A stretch of DNA of 13,552 nucleotides, taken from Bdellovibrionales bacterium (GTDB taxonomy: Bacteria > Bdellovibrionota > UBA2361 > JAGRAS01). The notes under the pieces are model-generated. The model made no database searches and had not been told where the DNA came from. It saw only the letters and a list, made by a program, of their open reading frames with translations. Position numbers and translations under genes: made by a program. The stretch is from the NCBI GenBank assembly GCA_020434465.1, contig JAGRAS010000009.1:1-13552 (forward strand), given 5' to 3'. Positions 1 to 6,286 of this stretch are shown here, piece after piece. Each line of letters opens with the position of its first letter. The first letter of the stretch is position 1.

Positions 1-148
1 AACTTGAATAAAATTTCTCACGTTCTTGATTGCTTTGATCCGGTTGCTTTTCTTGACTCTCAAGGCCTGGCTCAGAATAATGTTGCCTGTTGTTATCATC
101 TGTTGATAATCCCACAATTCCCTCTTGAAAGAATTCAAATTTAAACAC
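1..148 (-). CDS. possible partial hypothetical protein at left edge (doubtful)
   Basis: From a GTG at 148-146, reading leftwards, 49 codons stay open to the window edge. The translation begins FKFEFFQEGIVGLSTDD and turns very hydrophilic, rich in Gln, Glu and Ser. No Shine-Dalgarno sequence precedes the GTG and no in-frame ATG is present. A second open frame runs on the plus strand over the same bases (1-144, ending in TAA at 142-144), so coding is ambiguous. No family is recognised. It could be the start of a leftward gene, the tail of a rightward gene, or noncoding DNA. Confidence 0.22.
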   Translation of the reverse strand, partial: MFKFEFFQEGIVGLSTDDNNRQHYSEPGLESQEKQPDQSNQEREKFYSS

Positions 149-561
149 TATTTTACAATTTATTTGAATTTAAAAAAGTAAAATTATCAACAACAAAGAA
201 TCACATTATATAATTATAACCTATTAATATAATTGAGGTTTTATTAGTCACAATGAAATAAGGACTTTGCACTTCTAAATCAATTTTATCATTAATTAAA
301 TTAGTATTTTAAGTGCGTTAAAGCTAAAAGTGAATTTAACAAAATTATAATCGTCAGTTTTATCTAAGGCCTAGAAACTCGCACTATGATTGTTAACACA
401 AACATACCAGGCAACTTGAAAGTGCAACTTGAAAGTTTTTCTAGTTTAGCGTTGGTTTGTGTAGCTATTTTCTGTTGTTTAGAGTAGATCAAAGTGTGTT
501 TTTCTAAAGAATATTTTAACTAGGAAGTATTCTTTTTAATTATATCAGGGAGATAAAAAAG
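149..561. other. AT-rich intergenic region with short repeats
   Basis: No convincing gene is seen here. The first half is extremely AT-rich. A 10-bp inverted repeat, TGTTGATAAT at 101-110 and ATTATCAACA at 183-192, spans its left border. A perfect 13-bp tandem duplication lies at 411-436. A weak A/T-only hairpin (AAAGAATA at 506-513 with TATTCTTT at 528-535) lies in the probable leader of the following gene. The promoter of that gene should be in this segment, but no -35/-10 pair stands out. Confidence 0.5.
411..436. repeat. 13-bp perfect tandem duplication
   Basis: GCAACTTGAAAGT occurs twice back to back (411-423 and 424-436) about 125 bp upstream of the secreted-protein start codon. It may be a slippage duplication or a paired binding site; nothing in the sequence decides between these. 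Confidence 0.8.
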
Positions 562-1275
562 ATGACGCGAAAAGTTTTTATCCTCGCTACACTTCTGGTT
601 GGAACTTTTGCATTAGCTAATTCAGCTTCTGCGCAGACTGATCCTTCAGAGCTTTCTTTTAAGCGAGTAAGAGCAAACAAAAATGTTACTTTTAAAGCAT
701 CCGATGGATGTGGATTGCTAACTGACGATGATAGCAACACTGTTTCTAAAATAACAATTGTTAATAGCGGAACACGAGTGAGACTTCCTGCAAGTTACAA
801 GCTAAAATCAAAAAAGCTTCCAACTAAGTACAATTGGTTTGCTTGCGGAACTGTAAATAATCAAGTTGGTCTTTATGCACGCAAAAAACAAACTTCAACT
901 CCAGTTGAGATAAGTTTGAATTTTGAAGACTTTGACGCTAAGCCTCAAAATCAAGGTATAAGCTGCTCTAAGAATAGACCAATTAGAGACGGTAATGGCG
1001 GCTGGTTGCATAAACCAGTATCAGACAATACTGGCAGCATGGTAGATCTATTCCCCGCTGAGCTAAGCCCAAAAAGCTGTGTTTGGTACTCAAAAGCAGG
1101 GAAAAAAATTACAGGCACTTATGGTTACAATAGATCTAATCCAAATCGTGTAACTGTAAGACCTAGCAATAACAAGCGTTGCTCGTCTTTCCCAAATAAC
1201 ATTACACTTCGCTGTAAGGTTAGTAACCAAAATTGGTGCTGGAAAATTCCGAATCCTTGTACAAGGTATGATTAA
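562..1275 (+). CDS. cysteine-rich secreted protein of unknown function
   Basis: No family is recognised with confidence. Residues 1-24 form a clear Sec signal peptide: Lys/Arg start, hydrophobic core, and a likely cut after SASA or AQ. The mature part is about 213 residues and carries eight cysteines (in CGLL, ACGT, SCSK, SCVW, RCSS, LRCK, WCWK, PCTR), an even number suited to disulfides in the periplasm or outside the cell. It is basic, with several Trp/Tyr, and looks beta-rich. The second half has GGWLHKPVSDN followed by LFPAELSP, and the protein ends NWCWKIPNPCTRYD; from memory this resembles a small module found in other secreted bacterial proteins, which is unverified. AGGGAG lies 9 nt before the ATG, supporting this start. 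The gene stands alone and ends in a strong terminator. Confidence 0.82.
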   Translation: MTRKVFILATLLVGTFALANSASAQTDPSELSFKRVRANKNVTFKASDGCGLLTDDDSNTVSKITIVNSGTRVRLPASYKLKSKKLPTKYNWFACGTVNNQVGLYARKKQTSTPVEISLNFEDFDAKPQNQGISCSKNRPIRDGNGGWLHKPVSDNTGSMVDLFPAELSPKSCVWYSKAGKKITGTYGYNRSNPNRVTVRPSNNKRCSSFPNNITLRCKVSNQNWCWKIPNPCTRYD

Positions 1276-1294
1276 TTTTTCAGATAAATCTTTT

Positions 1295-1325
1295 AAAAAG
1301 GAGGCTTTTAGCCTCCTTTTTTTTT
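1295..1325. terminator. bidirectional intrinsic terminator
   Basis: An 11-bp perfect stem (1295-1305 with 1311-1321; core GGAGGC/GCCTCC) encloses a 5-nt loop and is followed by nine T on the plus strand. On the minus strand the same stem is followed by five T. It ends the secreted-protein transcript 20 bp after its stop and overlaps the stop codon of bshA on the other strand, so it serves both convergent genes. Confidence 0.93.
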
Positions 1326-2511
1326 ATTTGATAGATAACCTAAGATCAGTTTGCTTTTCTTTAGATCCCAAAGTCTGGTAATAAAAGTTTTCATAAGTTG
1401 AAATTAGACATTCTTTGCTAAAGTTATCCTCAACTCTTTTTCTAGCAGCTACAGACATTTTATTATACAATTCATTATCGCTTAAAATACTTGTTACATG
1501 TTGTGCTAAGCTTTCAACATCACCTACATCCGCTAGCAAGCCCGTTTCGTTGTTGATAACAACCTCTGGTAGACCTTCAGTTGTTGAAGCAACAACTGGC
1601 AAGCCACTACTCATCGCTTCCAAGGCGGCCAAACCAAAACTTTCATTCTCACTTGGAAGAATAAATAAATCGCAATTTCTAATTATTGCAGCAACATTAT
1701 CTTGTTTTCCTAAAAAGCAAACATTTTTCTCAAGTCCTAGTTCTCTAACTTTAGCCTCCGCAGAAGATCTTTCTGGGCCATCACCAACAAGTAATAAGTG
1801 TACATTTAAACTCTTTCTTACTTCAGCAAATGTTGCAATCACATCAGCAATTCTTTTAACTGGTCTAAAATTTGACACATGCACAATTATTTTACCCTCT
1901 ATTGGACAGCTCCCCATAGACTTCCTAAAGTCAATTTTTTCTTTTTGTGTAGCAATTCTGTATGAAGTTAAGTCCACAAAATTAGGGATAACTTCAATCG
2001 GAAATTCCGTCGGCACATTCAACTTATCGTAGGTTGCCATTCGCAAAAACTTCGAAGGTACTGTAACACCGTCTGACTGAATGATAGAAAAGCGCGTTAT
2101 AGGCAAATAATTTCTTTCATGCCCAACAAGAGTAATGTCTGTACCGTGAAGAGTTGTAATAATTTTAGGTGCCGATTCACCAAGAATTTGTTTTGCTAAA
2201 TAAGCGCTGGTTGCATGCGGGATACCATAATGAACATGCAAAATATCTAAATTTTCATAGTTAGTTACTTCAACCATCTTTGAAGCAAGTGCTAATGAAT
2301 AAGGAGGGTATGTAAATAAAGGATTATCGTGTACTTCTACTTCATGAAAGAAGATATTTTCTTGAAATCTGTTTAATCTGCGAGGCACATCATAACATAT
2401 AAAATGTACCCGATGACCTCTTTCAGCCATAGCCATTCCAATTTCAGTCGCAACAACTCCGCTACCACCAAAAGTTGGATAACAGGTAATTCCTATTTTT
2501 AACTTTTCCAA
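1324..2511 (-). CDS. bshA: N-acetyl-alpha-D-glucosaminyl L-malate synthase
   Basis: Retaining GT4 glycosyltransferase of the GT-B fold. It transfers GlcNAc from UDP-GlcNAc to L-malate, the first step of bacillithiol synthesis in the cytoplasm. Diagnostic stretches are GITCYPTFGGSGVVATEIG (about 7-25), the HVHYGIPHATSAYLAKQIL block (92-110), LHGTDITLVG (121-130) and the EX7E donor motif E290/E298 in SENESFGLAALEAM. The length of 395 aa is normal for the family (about 375-385 plus a short tail). The start is TTG: it is preceded at 7 nt by AAAGGTG, and the second residues match the usual BshA N-terminus. It lies 18 bp after ribD, with the ribosome site filling the gap, so the two are cotranscribed. 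No bshC is in the window. Confidence 0.92.
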   Translation of the reverse strand: MEKLKIGITCYPTFGGSGVVATEIGMAMAERGHRVHFICYDVPRRLNRFQENIFFHEVEVHDNPLFTYPPYSLALASKMVEVTNYENLDILHVHYGIPHATSAYLAKQILGESAPKIITTLHGTDITLVGHERNYLPITRFSIIQSDGVTVPSKFLRMATYDKLNVPTEFPIEVIPNFVDLTSYRIATQKEKIDFRKSMGSCPIEGKIIVHVSNFRPVKRIADVIATFAEVRKSLNVHLLLVGDGPERSSAEAKVRELGLEKNVCFLGKQDNVAAIIRNCDLFILPSENESFGLAALEAMSSGLPVVASTTEGLPEVVINNETGLLADVGDVESLAQHVTSILSDNELYNKMSVAARKRVEDNFSKECLISTYENFYYQTLGSKEKQTDLRLSIK

Positions 2512-2529
2512 AGTATTACACCTTTATAC

Positions 2530-3597
2530 TTACTTGATTTTAGCAGATATTTTGGATTTAAGCTCGTCAAGCCAGTTGTTTTTGTAAGATCTTAGGCAAT
2601 CCGTCGATATTATTTGTTCATTTAAAGGAATAGAATTCAGTTTTGGGGCTAAAATACCCTCTAAAAACTCTGATTCTCCAACAAACTGATAAGCCTCATC
2701 CCAGAGTCCATTATCAATAAATGTTTGCAAGGTTTTAGTTCCTCCTTCTACTAAAATAGAGGATAAGCCTTTTACCCATAATTTTTCTAATAAATTGGGT
2801 AAATACTTCTCACCAGATTCTATCTTTATAAATTCTAAATTGCCCTTAATTAGATCCTGTTTTTGATTGATTACTATAGTCTTGGCTTCAGTGTTAAATA
2901 GATTCAACTCTTTAGATAAAGATAAATCCGAATCTAAAACTATTCGCGTAGGATTTCTACCTGCAACATGCCTAACTGTTAAATTTGGATTATCATATTT
3001 TGCAGTTGTTTTTCCAACCAGGATTGCAGTTTCTCTAGCACGCCAAAGATGGACTAAGGCTCTAGATTCTTCCGAACTTATCCATTTAGAAGAAAAATCT
3101 TTTTTAGCAATAAAGCCATCTTTAGTTTCCGCCCATTTGAGAATTACATATGGCCGCCTATAAGCATGATTGATATAAAATCGCTTGTTTAGATCAATAC
3201 ATTCTTCAAGAAGCAAACCACAAGAAACACTTAGCCCTGCCTCAATTAATTTTTTTATCCCGCCGCCATCTACTTTAGGGTTAATGTCAGGAGCCCCAAT
3301 TACAACGCGTCTAATTTTTTTTGCAATTATTAAATCTGCACATGGCGGGGTTTTACCAGTATGGGAGCAAGGTTCTAAGTTAACATATAAGGTTGAATCA
3401 TCAGGAATTTCATGATTTGAGTTTATCGCATTAACTTCCGCATGAGACTCACCGTACTTCTTATGAAATCCTTCAGCAATAATTTGATCACTAGATGTAA
3501 TTACACACCCCACCATTGGATTCGGCAAGACATCCCTTTCACCCTGAGCTGCAAGCTCTAGGCATCTTTTCATGTATTTATAATCTTTATCTTCCAA
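2530..3597 (-). CDS. ribD: bifunctional riboflavin deaminase-reductase RibD
   Basis: Catalyses steps two and three of riboflavin synthesis: deamination of the diaminopyrimidine made from GTP, then NADPH reduction of its ribosyl group. The N-terminal deaminase carries HAEVNAI (zinc His52, catalytic Glu54) and PCSHTGKTPPC (zinc Cys77, Cys86). The C-terminal reductase starts near residue 140 (RRPYVILKWAETKDGFIA) and includes WISSEESR and ILVEGGTKTLQTF. The start chosen is TTG at 3597: AAGGA lies 8 nt before it and the resulting N-terminus (EDKDYKYMKRCLELA) matches the family length (355 aa). An open frame continues to a TTG at 3651, but that would lie upstream of the visible promoter. The next gene downstream is bshA. 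The sequence resembles Bacteroidetes-type RibD from memory. Confidence 0.93.
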   Translation of the reverse strand: MEDKDYKYMKRCLELAAQGERDVLPNPMVGCVITSSDQIIAEGFHKKYGESHAEVNAINSNHEIPDDSTLYVNLEPCSHTGKTPPCADLIIAKKIRRVVIGAPDINPKVDGGGIKKLIEAGLSVSCGLLLEECIDLNKRFYINHAYRRPYVILKWAETKDGFIAKKDFSSKWISSEESRALVHLWRARETAILVGKTTAKYDNPNLTVRHVAGRNPTRIVLDSDLSLSKELNLFNTEAKTIVINQKQDLIKGNLEFIKIESGEKYLPNLLEKLWVKGLSSILVEGGTKTLQTFIDNGLWDEAYQFVGESEFLEGILAPKLNSIPLNEQIISTDCLRSYKNNWLDELKSKISAKIK

Positions 3598-3618
3598 ACT
3601 TGATGTCCTTAATGAACC

Positions 3619-3647
3619 GTTATAACTTTGAGGCGTATGGGAATCAA
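3619..3647 (-). promoter_or_regulatory. ribD-bshA promoter (TTGATT-N17-TATAAC)
   Basis: Read on the minus strand, TTGATT (3647-3642) and TATAAC (3624-3619) are separated by exactly 17 bp. Transcription would start near 3612, just before the AAGGA ribosome site of ribD, giving a leader of roughly 15 nt. The -35 box lies inside the first codons of the divergent VOC gene. Confidence 0.6.
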
Positions 3648-4029
3648 GCAAGTCTTAGAAACATGTCTTTATGTCGACGACCTGGAAGCAGCAGAAGCTT
3701 TTTATCAGAACGTTTTAGAATTAAATTTATACTCTAAACAAGCAAACAGGCATTTATTTTTCTCACTTGAAAGCCAAATGCTGCTGCTTTTTAAATCTGA
3801 GTCAACTTTAAAAAAAGAAACATTGCCAACTCATGGAACTATAGGCCCTGGCCATGTAGCGTTTGGAGTCGAGCAATCTGAAATTGAAACTTGGGAAAAA
3901 AAACTAATTGATAAAAAGATAGAGATTGAACTAGTACACAGATGGCCAAATGGAGTAAGCTCAATCTATTTCAGAGATCCAGCAGGGAACAGTATTGAGA
4001 TCACTAATAAATCAATTTGGGATTTATGA
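3637..4029 (+). CDS. VOC-superfamily (glyoxalase/dioxygenase fold) protein
   Basis: A 130-aa vicinal-oxygen-chelate protein with two beta-alpha-beta-beta-beta halves. The first opens VLETCLYVDDLEAAEAFYQNVL; the second contains GPGHVAFGV and IYFRDPAGNSIEI. Likely metal ligands by position are Glu8 (where many relatives have His), His73 and Glu121. The substrate is unknown. Relatives include glyoxalase I, dioxygenases and the thiol-transferring fosfomycin enzymes FosA/FosB, but the conserved RHLFF...MLLLF pattern belongs to a generic uncharacterised clade. The ATG is preferred over TTG at 3628 because family members begin just before VLETCLYV; GAGG sits 3 nt upstream, which is short. It overlaps the PIG-L gene by ATGA and diverges from ribD-bshA, so a role beside low-molecular-weight thiols is possible but inferred. 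Confidence 0.88.
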   Translation: MGIKQVLETCLYVDDLEAAEAFYQNVLELNLYSKQANRHLFFSLESQMLLLFKSESTLKKETLPTHGTIGPGHVAFGVEQSEIETWEKKLIDKKIEIELVHRWPNGVSSIYFRDPAGNSIEITNKSIWDL

Positions 4030-4760
4030 GCTACGACTTTATAGTTCTATCACCACATTTTGACGATGCTGTCTTATCATGCAGTGGTTTAATACTTCAG
4101 CAAAAAAGTTTTAATAAATCAATTTTAATACTCACAGTTTTCGGAGGAATTCCTGACAAGCCATATTCAGAGACAGCACAATACTTTCATAGTCGCTGGG
4201 GTTTAGACGAAAACCCTGTGCAAATTAGAAGATCAGAAGATCAATTAGCATGTAAACTTCTTGGGGTTGATTTTTTGCATCTAGATTTTTTAGATTGCAT
4301 TTACCGTTTCGATAAAAATGGAAATCCATTAATTAACTCACACGATGATCTTTTTAAAGTTAAAAAAAATTCTGAACCTGATCTATTAATGAAGCTAGAG
4401 ATTAAATTAAAAGAATTATGTGATAGTCAAAAAGTAATTATTCCAATCGGGTTAGGCTCGCATATCGATCACTTATTATGCAGAGAAGCTGCTGAAAGTG
4501 CGAATCTTGATTGTTTTGCCTACTACGAAGAATATCCATATTGGGCAAGAGAGGATAGAGATCATAAAATCATAAAGCCAATTGAATTTTCAAGACAACC
4601 TCTAAACTTGGATAACAACGAATGTACTCGAAAAAAATCAGCTATTAACTGCTACCAACATCCAATTAAAAGCTTGTTTAAAGCTACTAAAATTGAAGAA
4701 AGCTTGGAGCCCTATGCTAAAAAAGTATGCATGGAAAACTATTGGTTAAGATGTGTCTAA
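4026..4760 (+). CDS. PIG-L/LmbE family N-acetyl sugar deacetylase
   Basis: Zinc-dependent deacetylase of the family that contains MshB, BshB and PIG-L. The first metal/catalytic motif is SPHFDDAVLSCSG (His11, Asp13, Asp14) and the third ligand lies in SHIDHLLCREAA (His146, Asp148, His149). The middle block RRSEDQLACKLLGVDFLHLDFLDCIYR marks a subgroup that is widespread in bacteria and mostly uncharacterised; it differs from the PHPDDxExGxGG form of classical BshB. At 244 aa it is of usual length. The ATG overlaps the VOC stop (ATGA), arguing for translational coupling; a TTG at 4017 is less likely. Proximity to bshA makes a GlcNAc-malate deacetylase role (BshB step) a reasonable guess only. 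Confidence 0.88.
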   Translation: MSYDFIVLSPHFDDAVLSCSGLILQQKSFNKSILILTVFGGIPDKPYSETAQYFHSRWGLDENPVQIRRSEDQLACKLLGVDFLHLDFLDCIYRFDKNGNPLINSHDDLFKVKKNSEPDLLMKLEIKLKELCDSQKVIIPIGLGSHIDHLLCREAAESANLDCFAYYEEYPYWAREDRDHKIIKPIEFSRQPLNLDNNECTRKKSAINCYQHPIKSLFKATKIEESLEPYAKKVCMENYWLRCV

Positions 4761-4781
4761 ATTAAAGCAAATTGGTATGTA

Positions 4782-4809
4782 TTGTAAAACTTTGATTTTT
4801 ATATAAAAT
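4782..4809 (+). promoter_or_regulatory. possible promoter of secreted lipocalin-like gene
   Basis: TTGTAA (4782-4787) and TAAAAT (4804-4809) are separated by 16 bp, about 30 bp before the start codon. The region is so A/T-rich that chance matches are easy. Confidence 0.3.
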
Positions 4810-4838
4810 ATGAATAGGCTTAATTATTAAGGAATACT

Positions 4839-5510
4839 ATGAATAAAAATTCATTTTTTTCTATAATTTTAATTCAAATTGTACTGCCTCTGTTTTTCAT
4901 CAGCTCTTCGTTTGCAAACACTGACATTGGAAATGGCAAGCTCTATACTTGCAATGACTCAAATATTATTTCAGTTAAAACTAATGAAATTATTGCCACT
5001 AACACCGCAATTAAAAAATTTAAAAAACTTATAAACAAGCAAAATAAAATTTTACAAAATACCTCCAAAGGAACTAGTCGCTATAAAAAAGCAAAAAAGG
5101 CAAGAAAGAGAGCCAGAAATGGCTTAAGTGATACAAAAAGCTGTCGCGATGGTGAGCTTGAGTCATTAGATATAGCTGGAATATGGTCTATTGTACTTGA
5201 AAATGGACTTACTCCTAATGAGAATGGTTACAACTCTCTTGTCCTCACACTTAAGGATGATGGTACATTTGTTTCAAACTATGATAGCGATTCATTTGAT
5301 TGCGAGTGGGAGGGTAGTTATAGCCTTTCAAATGATTCATCAAGTGTTTCAGTAACAACAGACTCCGCCACTGGTGGTACATTCTGCGATCAAGCCGTTG
5401 GTAAAACACTAACTGCAATTGTGACTCTCTCAGAAGACGGGAACAGATTAACTTTAGATTATCGGCCTGATGCAGCTTTACAGGAGTACATCAAAGGTTC
5501 ATTTATTTAA
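4839..5510 (+). CDS. secreted protein with lipocalin-like C-terminal domain
   Basis: 223 aa. Residues 1-26 are a Sec signal peptide (MNKNSFFSIILIQIVLPLFFISSSFA), with a cut probably before NTDIG. Residues 27-105 form a Lys/Arg-rich, helix-prone stretch (KKFKKLINKQNK, YKKAKKARKRARN) flanked by two cysteines. From about 110 the pattern DIAGIWSIVLENG, LVLTLKDDGTFVS, WEGSYSLSNDSSSVSVT, LTAIVTLSEDGNRLTL is that of the small beta-barrel lipocalin-like domains that begin with a G-x-W motif. The ligand is unknown. AAGGA lies 5 nt before the ATG. The stop overlaps the stop of the convergent amidase gene by 3 bp, and no hairpin terminator is visible between them. Confidence 0.8.
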   Translation: MNKNSFFSIILIQIVLPLFFISSSFANTDIGNGKLYTCNDSNIISVKTNEIIATNTAIKKFKKLINKQNKILQNTSKGTSRYKKAKKARKRARNGLSDTKSCRDGELESLDIAGIWSIVLENGLTPNENGYNSLVLTLKDDGTFVSNYDSDSFDCEWEGSYSLSNDSSSVSVTTDSATGGTFCDQAVGKTLTAIVTLSEDGNRLTLDYRPDAALQEYIKGSFI

Positions 5511-6286
5511 AATTTAATTTCAAAACTATCTCTGTCTTTTAAAAAGGGATATTGATTTCTAATTTGAATTAGCCGATCTGCATTTAACTCAAATGTAAAC
5601 AGCCCTTCTTCTTGCTTTGCATCTAATACCAATTCTCCCCATGGATCATGAATTTTAGAATCACCAGCATATTCTAGATTAGGATCGGTCCCAATCCGAT
5701 TTACCCCAACAGTAAAAGCTAAATTTTCAATTGCCCTAGCCTTTAATAAAGTATTCCAAGCATCCCTTCTAACTTTCGGCCAATTTGCCAAGTTAATAAA
5801 TAAATCGTAGTCATCCTGATTACGAGCCCATACTGGAAAACGTAAATCATAACAAACTTGAGGTAAAACTCGCCAACCATTGATATTGAAAATTTTTCTT
5901 TCTATACCTTGTTTAAAAACATCACTTTCTAGCCCGTAGGAAAAAGTATGCCGTTTGTCGTAAAATTTATGTTCTCCGGTATTTTCCATCCAAATTATGC
6001 GATTGAAATAATTTTTATCCTCTTCAACTATAATACTACCGGCAATAGTTGCTGAACTTTCAATCGCTATGTTTCTTAACCAGGAAATTGTATTTTGAGA
6101 ATAAGCGGCTATTTTTTTTACAGAATCCATATCCACTGAGAAACCGCTAGTAAACATTTCTGGCAGTAGAATTAAGTCTGTTTTTAATGCTTGCTTGCTT
6201 ATTATTCTCTCAAACTTATCTAAGTTTTCTTGTGGTGAATTCCAAACTAAATCTGTTTGTATAAAACTGACAATTAGATTTTGCAT
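5507..6286 (-). CDS. omega-amidase (YafV/Nit2-like nitrilase-superfamily amidohydrolase)
   Basis: Carbon-nitrogen hydrolase that should convert 2-oxoglutaramate to 2-oxoglutarate and ammonia. The Glu-Lys-Cys triad is visible: Glu43 in LPEMFTSGFS, Lys111 in FYDKRHTF and Cys145 in QVCYDLRFPVWARN. The stretches NLANWPKVRRDAW and LKARAIENLAFTVGVNRIG match YafV from Escherichia coli closely, and the 259-aa length agrees. The ATG lies inside the end of the upstream aminotransferase gene (13-bp overlap), which supports tight coupling of the two enzymes: the aminotransferase uses glutamine as donor and this enzyme destroys the product, pulling the reaction forward. Other short-chain omega-amides could also be substrates. 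Confidence 0.9.
   Translation of the reverse strand: MQNLIVSFIQTDLVWNSPQENLDKFERIISKQALKTDLILLPEMFTSGFSVDMDSVKKIAAYSQNTISWLRNIAIESSATIAGSIIVEEDKNYFNRIIWMENTGEHKFYDKRHTFSYGLESDVFKQGIERKIFNINGWRVLPQVCYDLRFPVWARNQDDYDLFINLANWPKVRRDAWNTLLKARAIENLAFTVGVNRIGTDPNLEYAGDSKIHDPWGELVLDAKQEEGLFTFELNADRLIQIRNQYPFLKDRDSFEIKF

Noticed and set aside
1..144. Plus-strand open frame at the left edge as the tail of a gene
   Set aside because: 47 open codons rich in Cys, Leu and Ile with no recognisable motif; the opposite strand is equally open, so neither can be asserted.
540..740. Open frame on the minus strand over the start of the secreted-protein gene
   Set aside because: It is antisense to a gene with a clear signal peptide and ribosome site, and lacks either itself.
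3598..3636. An FMN riboswitch before ribD
   Set aside because: The predicted leader is about 15 nt, far too short for an RFN element, and none of its conserved blocks is present.
3598..3651. Start of ribD at TTG 3651
   Set aside because: It lies upstream of the -35/-10 boxes and of the AAGGA ribosome site; the added residues have no counterpart in RibD proteins.
4026..4760. Naming the PIG-L gene bshB outright
   Set aside because: The motif pattern is that of a broad uncharacterised PIG-L subgroup, not classical BshB1/BshB2; only the neighbourhood supports it.
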